Of a stretch of 33,630 nt of DNA, positions 28,078-33,630 are shown one piece after another. The notes below the pieces were generated by a model that saw only the letters and a list, made by a program, of their open reading frames with translations, was not told the origin of the DNA and did not search any database. Position numbers and translations under genes: made by a program. The DNA is from Blautia sp. GTDB taxonomy: Bacteria > Bacillota > Clostridia > Lachnospirales > Lachnospiraceae. Within the stretch, counting starts at the first letter, position 1; each line of letters starts with the position of its first letter. The stretch spans positions 1 to 33,630 of the forward strand of contig JABUSW010000344.1 in NCBI GenBank assembly GCA_021443885.1, in the 5' to 3' direction.

Positions 28078-29283
28078 CTATCTGTTTTCCAAAAAATATG
28101 CCATCAGATCCCAGCCATGTGCAATTGTAACGCCGCCGGATACAGCGTCCTTCTCATTATATTTCCAGGAATGATTTTCCTCTCTGGAGCTGTCATATAA
28201 GAGATAAGGCACCGGTTCCGATACATGGGTACGAACCTTGATGGGAGTGGGATGATCCGGAAGAACCAGCATACGATAATCTTCCCCCGACCGATCCAAT
28301 CCTTCTTTCACGATTCGAATCAGGCGTTCATCCAGATATTCTATGGATTGGATCTTCTTCTCAGCACTGCCCTGATGCCCCATTTCGTCCGGTGCTTCCA
28401 CATGAATATAGACAAAATCGTACCCGTCCTGCGTCAATGCCTTTACCGCCGCTTCCGCCTTTCCTTCATAATTCGTGTGGAGCCCTCCGTTTGCACCTTC
28501 CACCAGAATGTTATCCATTCCTGCCCCTACGGCGATTCCCTTTAGAAGATCCACTGCAGAAATCATCGCACCACGCTTATGATAAATATCCTCAAAAGAG
28601 GTAAGGAGCGGTTTTGTTCCTGCTCCCCAGAACCAGAAGCTGTTGGCAGGATTCAATCCTTTTGCCTTTCTTTCCACATTGATGGGATGATTTTTCAGAA
28701 TCTCATAGCTTCGTTCCTGCATATGACGAAGCATAGCATCCTGTGGAAGATACTGCCCTATGGTCTGCGTTAGCACATCATGAGGCGGTGTCAGCTCCAG
28801 AACTTTTCCCTGATCCCAGATCATACAATGACGATAGCTGGTTCCGGTATAAAACCGATACGTCTCATCAGCCAGTTCTTCGCACACATCCTTCAAAAGA
28901 ACATCTGCATCCTGTGTGCTGATCTCTCCGGAGCTGTGATCCAGAATCACCTGTTCCGCATATGGTACGTCATTCTCCGTCAAAGTTACGATATTGCAGC
29001 GAAATGCAACATCCGTATCCTTCATAGGTGCACCGATACTCAGTGCTTCCAAAGGGGAACGACCCGAATAATACTTTTTCGGGTCGTATCCCATCACAGA
29101 CAGATTCGCTGTATCACTTCCCGGGGCCATCCCCTCCGGAATGGTTTCCACTGTTCCAATCTCCGATTTCGGGGCAAGCTCATCCAGTGTCGCTGTATTC
29201 GCATACTCCAGAGGTGTTTTACCGCCAAGCTCTTCCAGCGGCCAGTCCGCCATGCCATCCCCCAGTATCAAAACATATTTCAT
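28078..29283 (-). CDS. Cofactor-independent phosphoglycerate mutase-like protein; putative homoserine kinase
   Basis: MKYVLILGDGMADWPLEELGGKTPLEYANTATLDELA, VHVEAPDEMGHQG-type motif; located between lysC and hom. Confidence 0.88.
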   Translation of the reverse strand: MKYVLILGDGMADWPLEELGGKTPLEYANTATLDELAPKSEIGTVETIPEGMAPGSDTANLSVMGYDPKKYYSGRSPLEALSIGAPMKDTDVAFRCNIVTLTENDVPYAEQVILDHSSGEISTQDADVLLKDVCEELADETYRFYTGTSYRHCMIWDQGKVLELTPPHDVLTQTIGQYLPQDAMLRHMQERSYEILKNHPINVERKAKGLNPANSFWFWGAGTKPLLTSFEDIYHKRGAMISAVDLLKGIAVGAGMDNILVEGANGGLHTNYEGKAEAAVKALTQDGYDFVYIHVEAPDEMGHQGSAEKKIQSIEYLDERLIRIVKEGLDRSGEDYRMLVLPDHPTPIKVRTHVSEPVPYLLYDSSREENHSWKYNEKDAVSGGVTIAHGWDLMAYFLENR

Positions 29284-29301
29284 AATAATTCCCCTCTATT
29301 C

Positions 29302-30513
29302 TCAATCTTTGATGCGAATCATGGAAACCATAAATGGTTCGATCTCCAAAGCTTTCTCTTTAAAAATACCCTGCTTCATATTGGAAGTAACGAAAGCGTA
29401 TTCGTCCGGATACTCTTTCAGGCTGATGACCTGAACCTCACCAAATACATTTTCCACCTGTTGGAGTGTGGTTCCTTTTACACGAACAAAGAAGCGTCCT
29501 TCTACTTCATCTAACTGCATCAGGGTCAGAGGACGACTGGTCCAGTTTGTCATGATATTCCTGTGAAGGTGCTTTGCTTCATCCACCACATCTGCCACCA
29601 CTGCACTTGCAGTAGGAAGTTTACCTGCTCCGCTTCCATAGAACATGGCATCGCCCAGCACATTTCCATGAACAAACACGCTGTTAAATACTCCATTGAC
29701 ACTATACAGCGGGCTCTCCTGCCCGATCAGAAACGGCGCAACCATCGCATAAAAATTGTCCCCGATCTTCCGGCTGGTTGCCAGGAGCTTTATGGTCATA
29801 CCCATTTCTTTTGCATAATTAATGTCTTCCGGTGTGATCCTGGTAATGCCTTCTGTATAAATATCTTCATAATTCAGGAATTTTCCATAAGCAAGAGAAG
29901 ACAGGATCGCGATCTTACGACACGCATCATAGCCTTCAATATCCGCTGTCGGGTCTTTCTCCGCATATCCTTTTGCCTGTGCTTCTTTTAACGCATCCTC
30001 AAAATTGCAGCCTGCTGTGCTCATTCGATACAGCATATAGTTGGTGGTTCCGTTGAGAATACCGGTCAGTTCATCGATCTCATCCGCTGTCAAAGAAGAA
30101 TTCAAGGCACGAATAATGGGAATTCCTCCACCACAGCTTGCTTCAAATAAGAAATTGATGTCTTTTTCTTTTGCAATCTCCATCAATTCCGGTCCATGCT
30201 TCGCAACCAGTGCCTTGTTAGATGTTGCAACGCTTTTTCCTGCAAGAAGTGCACGCTTCACAAAAGTGTAAGCCGGTTCGATTCCTCCCATGACTTCTAC
30301 CACAATATCAACTTCCGGATCGTTTACAATCACATCGTAATCATGTACAAGAACCTTCTCCACCGGATCACCGGGGAATTCCCGAAGATCCAGAACGTAT
30401 TTGATATTGATTTCCTCATTTGCCCGTTTATTGATACTTTCATGGTTCGTGTTGATGACTTCCACAACACCGCTTCCAACTGTACCATATCCCAACACTG
30501 CTATATTAACCAT
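29302..30513 (-). CDS. hom: Homoserine dehydrogenase
   Basis: VAVLGYGTVGSGV-like NAD motif, GILNGTTNYML, AKGYAEKDPTADIEGYDACRKIAILSSLAYG, C-terminal ACT. Confidence 0.96.
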   Translation of the reverse strand: MVNIAVLGYGTVGSGVVEVINTNHESINKRANEEINIKYVLDLREFPGDPVEKVLVHDYDVIVNDPEVDIVVEVMGGIEPAYTFVKRALLAGKSVATSNKALVAKHGPELMEIAKEKDINFLFEASCGGGIPIIRALNSSLTADEIDELTGILNGTTNYMLYRMSTAGCNFEDALKEAQAKGYAEKDPTADIEGYDACRKIAILSSLAYGKFLNYEDIYTEGITRITPEDINYAKEMGMTIKLLATSRKIGDNFYAMVAPFLIGQESPLYSVNGVFNSVFVHGNVLGDAMFYGSGAGKLPTASAVVADVVDEAKHLHRNIMTNWTSRPLTLMQLDEVEGRFFVRVKGTTLQQVENVFGEVQVISLKEYPDEYAFVTSNMKQGIFKEKALEIEPFMVSMIRIKD

Positions 30514-30533
30514 TTTTCCTCCTGAGGCAGTTC

Positions 30534-30980
30534 CTATTCTCTGCCTAAAATCTTCAAATAATGAATCCCTTCCATCTGCTCGATCCTGCCCATCATCGCT
30601 TCTGCATCCCCACCGGTAAGAATGTGGACACTCAGCGTCAACGATGCAACTCCGTTGATGGGAATACTCTGATGGATCGTCAGAATATTCCCCTGAAAAA
30701 ATGCAATCGCCTGCAGCACATTGGACAGAAGGCCGGGTTCATCATTCATCTGCATAATAAATGTGATATTCTTTCCTTTTGTTTCATCGTGAAACGGAAA
30801 AATATCATCCTTGTATTTATAAAAAGAACTTCGACTGATTCCAGTGGCATCTACCGCTTCCTGAACAGTTGCCGCCTTCCCCTGGTCCAGCATGCGTTTT
30901 GCTTCTACCACACGCTGCAGGACTTCCGGAATGGCCCGTTCGCGAACCACGTAATATTTGTTCTGCTCCGTATTCTGCAT
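30534..30980 (-). CDS. ACT domain-containing protein (UPF0735/PheB family)
   Basis: KYYVVRERAIPEVLQRVVEAKRMLDQGKAATVQEAVDATGISRSSFYKYKDDIFPF then ACT domain; start assigned inside longer ORF. Confidence 0.9.
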   Translation of the reverse strand: MQNTEQNKYYVVRERAIPEVLQRVVEAKRMLDQGKAATVQEAVDATGISRSSFYKYKDDIFPFHDETKGKNITFIMQMNDEPGLLSNVLQAIAFFQGNILTIHQSIPINGVASLTLSVHILTGGDAEAMMGRIEQMEGIHYLKILGRE

Positions 30981-30982
30981 GA

Positions 30983-32102
30983 TCATCCTACTTTCTTTGA
31001 TAATGCGATCCATTTCAGATAAGCATTGATAAACAGGTCAATGGCACCATCCAGTACAGCATCCACATTTCCGGTTTCTTCATTTGTACGGTGATCTTTT
31101 ACCATCGTATAAGGCTGCATAACGTAGGAACGGATCTGGTTGCCCCAGCCGATATCGGTCACTTCTCCGCGGATACCGGACAGCTTTGCTTCCGCTTCCT
31201 GCTGTTTCAGCAGATACAGCTTTGCTTTCAGCATCTGCATGGCTTTGTCCTTGTTCATATGCTGAGAACGTTCGTTCTGACATTGTACAACGATTCCCGT
31301 CGGGAAATGCGTGATACGGATCGCCGAAGAGGTCTTGTTGATATGCTGACCACCGGCACCGCTGCTTCGATAGGTATCAATACGAATATCATCATCCTTC
31401 ACTTCTACATCCAGATCTTTTTTAATGTCCGGCATAACATCACAGGACACAAAAGAGGTCTGGCGCTTTCCTGCCGCATTGAACGGGGAGATCCGGACAA
31501 GCCGGTGAACCCCCTTCTCAGATTTCAGGTACCCGTATGCGTTTGTTCCATTCACCTGAAACGTTACGGACTTGATTCCGGCCTCATCACCATCCAGATA
31601 ATCCAGAACTTCCATTGTGAATCCCTTCCGATCTGCCCAGCGGCTGAACATGCGGTATAACATACTGCACCAGTCACAGGCTTCTGTACCCCCTGCACCC
31701 GCATTCAGTTTTATAATGGCGTTCTCGGAATCGTATTCGCCGGACAATAATGTCTTCACGCGAATGGCATCAAAATCCGCTTTAAACTGATCCAGCATTT
31801 CCTGAATTTCCGGTATCAGCTCCGGATCGTTTTCCTCGTATCCCATTTCGATCAGAGTTTCCATATCCTCCATCTGGGATACCAGATTCCGATACGTCTC
31901 CATGTCATCCTTCATGTCTTTCAATTCTTTCATTTTCTTCTGGGATACTTCTGCATTATCCCAGAAATCGGGAGCTTCCATTTCCCGCTCTAATTCCTCA
32001 ACCCGCTGCTCTTTGTTAGCGAGGTCAAAGTGAATCCCTCACTTCCACTAATGGTTCTGTATATGTCGCAAGAATGCTCTTGAACTGATCTAATTCGACC
32101 AT
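30983..32102 (-). CDS. prfB: Peptide chain release factor 2, expressed by programmed +1 frameshift
   Basis: Main ORF has GAGGTEACDWCSMLYRM and GAGGQHINKTSSAIR; upstream 0-frame MVELDQFKSILATYTEPLVEVRDSL ends at CTT-TGA-C, +1 frame continues DLANKEQRVEELEREMEAPDFWDN. Confidence 0.96.
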
Positions 32103-32180
32103 AGCTTCACCTTCTTTCTTTAATTTTTTGATGTCTTTGTGTCGCGTACATAAGTACACCGTATACAATACCACACTTCC

Positions 32181-32225
32181 TGAAAAAATACAAAGACTTT
32201 ATTCTCTTTGGAAGAATAAAGTCTT
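32181..32225 (-). terminator. Terminator downstream of dapF
   Basis: Minus strand AAGACTTTATTCttccaaagaGAATAAAGTCTTTGTATTTTTT. Confidence 0.8.
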
Positions 32226-32232
32226 AGAATGA

Positions 32233-33078
32233 TTATGAAAAAAAGCTCTCGGCAACCTTCATGTCTGCAATATAACCAACGGTTCCTGTCATGTAAATGG
32301 TTCCATCTTCATCGATATCGACCTGCATCATCCCCCCCGGCTGATTGACATTCACCCTGGATTCCACAAGCCCCAGACGGTAAGCTGCGGCTGCGGCTGC
32401 ACAGCATCCGGTACCGGATGCTCTGGTATAACCGGAGCCTCTTTCCCAGATCTCAATATCCAGATTGCCGCTGTCAATTCTGTGACAGATCTGAAGATTC
32501 ATGCGGTGCGGAAATTCTTCTGCATTCTCTACATATGGTCCGATCTTAGTGACCATATCCTTATCCACCTTATCGGTAAAAATAATACAATGGGGATTCC
32601 CCACGGTAAGACAGGTCGCATTGTATTCCTGCCCGCAGAAGTTAAATGTCTCATTGATCACTTCCCGTTCTTCGCCTGCCACCGGTATATCCTTCGACAG
32701 AAAAGAAGCCTTCCCCATTTTTACCCGAAACTCTGTAGCACGGCTGTTCAGACATTCTACTTCAATGGTGCCGGACATCGTCTCGATCTCAAATTTGGGT
32801 TCTGTCACATACTGCTGATCCATAAGATATTTTGCAAAAATACGGACTCCGTTTCCACTGATTGCCGCTTCACTGCCATCGGAATTAAAAATATGCACTC
32901 CCAGCTTTCCATTGATCTCAACCGGTCCATATAAAACCCCGTCAGCTCCAAGTCCAAACCCTCTCTGGCAAAGAAGCGCAACCTTTTTTCCCATCAGCTG
33001 CACACGATTCCGATTGGCATCCAGTATCAGGTAATCATTGCCAAGGCCCTGGTACTTTGTCATTACAATACTATCCAT
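32233..33078 (-). CDS. dapF: Diaminopimelate epimerase family protein (catalytic Cys positions are Ser)
   Basis: MDSIVMTKYQGLGNDYLILDANRN, NSDGSEAAISGNGVRIFA, TVGNPHCIIF, ERGSGYTRASGTGCCAAAAAA. Confidence 0.85.
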   Translation of the reverse strand: MDSIVMTKYQGLGNDYLILDANRNRVQLMGKKVALLCQRGFGLGADGVLYGPVEINGKLGVHIFNSDGSEAAISGNGVRIFAKYLMDQQYVTEPKFEIETMSGTIEVECLNSRATEFRVKMGKASFLSKDIPVAGEEREVINETFNFCGQEYNATCLTVGNPHCIIFTDKVDKDMVTKIGPYVENAEEFPHRMNLQICHRIDSGNLDIEIWERGSGYTRASGTGCCAAAAAAYRLGLVESRVNVNQPGGMMQVDIDEDGTIYMTGTVGYIADMKVAESFFS

Positions 33079-33104
33079 ACTGCGTCCTCCCAGTCCATTT
33101 ACGC

Positions 33105-33630
33105 TTATGCTTTCTTTCTTCCACAGCACTGTTTGTATTTCTTACCGCTTCCGCAAGGACACGGATCATTGGGATATACTTTGATCTCTTTTCGAACCTG
33201 CGGTTTCTTCGCCATTGTATCGTCTTTGTTCGTTCCTGTTACTTTGGCAACCTCTTCCCGTTCGATCTTCTGTTCTACACGCACATGATACAGCATACGA
33301 ACAGTATTTTCTTCAATGGAGCTGATCATATTGTTGAACATTTCAAACGCCTGCATCTTATATTCAACGACCGGATCCCTCTGTCCATATCCAACCAGTC
33401 CAATACCCTGGCGGAGAATTTCCATATCATCGATGTGATCCATCCACCTGCTGTCGATGCTCTTCAGAAGAATCACACGCTCCAGTTCCCGAAGCTGCTC
33501 TGCCTCTTCGAATTCGGCTTCTTTGCTTTCATACAGCTTCATAGCCTCTTCCTTAAGCAGTTCCTTCATCTGATTTTTACGTTTTCCTTTTACCTTCTCC
33601 AACGTCACCGGAGCGATGGGGATGATTGGC
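33105..33630 (-). CDS. secA: Preprotein translocase SecA (partial, C-terminal part)
   Basis: LKSIDSRWMDHIDDMEILRQGIGLVGYGQRDPVVEYKMQAFEMF and SEC-C motif PNDPCPCGSGKKYKQCCGRK; open at right edge. Confidence 0.96.
   Translation of the reverse strand, partial: PIIPIAPVTLEKVKGKRKNQMKELLKEEAMKLYESKEAEFEEAEQLRELERVILLKSIDSRWMDHIDDMEILRQGIGLVGYGQRDPVVEYKMQAFEMFNNMISSIEENTVRMLYHVRVEQKIEREEVAKVTGTNKDDTMAKKPQVRKEIKVYPNDPCPCGSGKKYKQCCGRKKA

Noticed and set aside
28780-29514. 244-aa plus-strand ORF opposite the apgM-like gene and hom
   Set aside because: Antisense shadow ORF crossing two well-supported CDSs.

Overview
Chromosomal window that looks like Clostridia (Lachnospiraceae-like), mostly housekeeping genes on the minus strand. 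Left to right: amino-acid ABC transporter, CBS protein, asnA, azlCD, hflX, TPR lipoprotein, prfA, prmC, DUF1385 (yqhQ), rpmE and rho; then Sm_multidrug_ex, hisC, larE, dus, NUDIX, ribU with FMN riboswitch, tex, DUF975, lysC, a phosphoglycerate-mutase-like putative homoserine kinase, hom, ACT regulator, prfB, dapF and secA. The accessory-like part is about 11.9-18.4 kb. There a cyclic-di-GMP-I riboswitch with a terminator and a plausible antiterminator precedes a secreted, Ser/Thr-rich HExxH protease resembling the anthrax lethal factor/PPEP class. It is divergent from a compact type-IV-pilus-like operon: transglutaminase lipoprotein, PilC/GspF, four pseudopilin-like small membrane proteins with degenerate prepilin motifs, and PilT, with no PilB or prepilin peptidase in the window. 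Other notable points: a DapF homolog with both catalytic Cys replaced by Ser; an in-frame TAA in the signal peptide of the ABC solute-binding protein; and the prfB programmed +1 frameshift. All calls come from reading the sequence; no searches were run.
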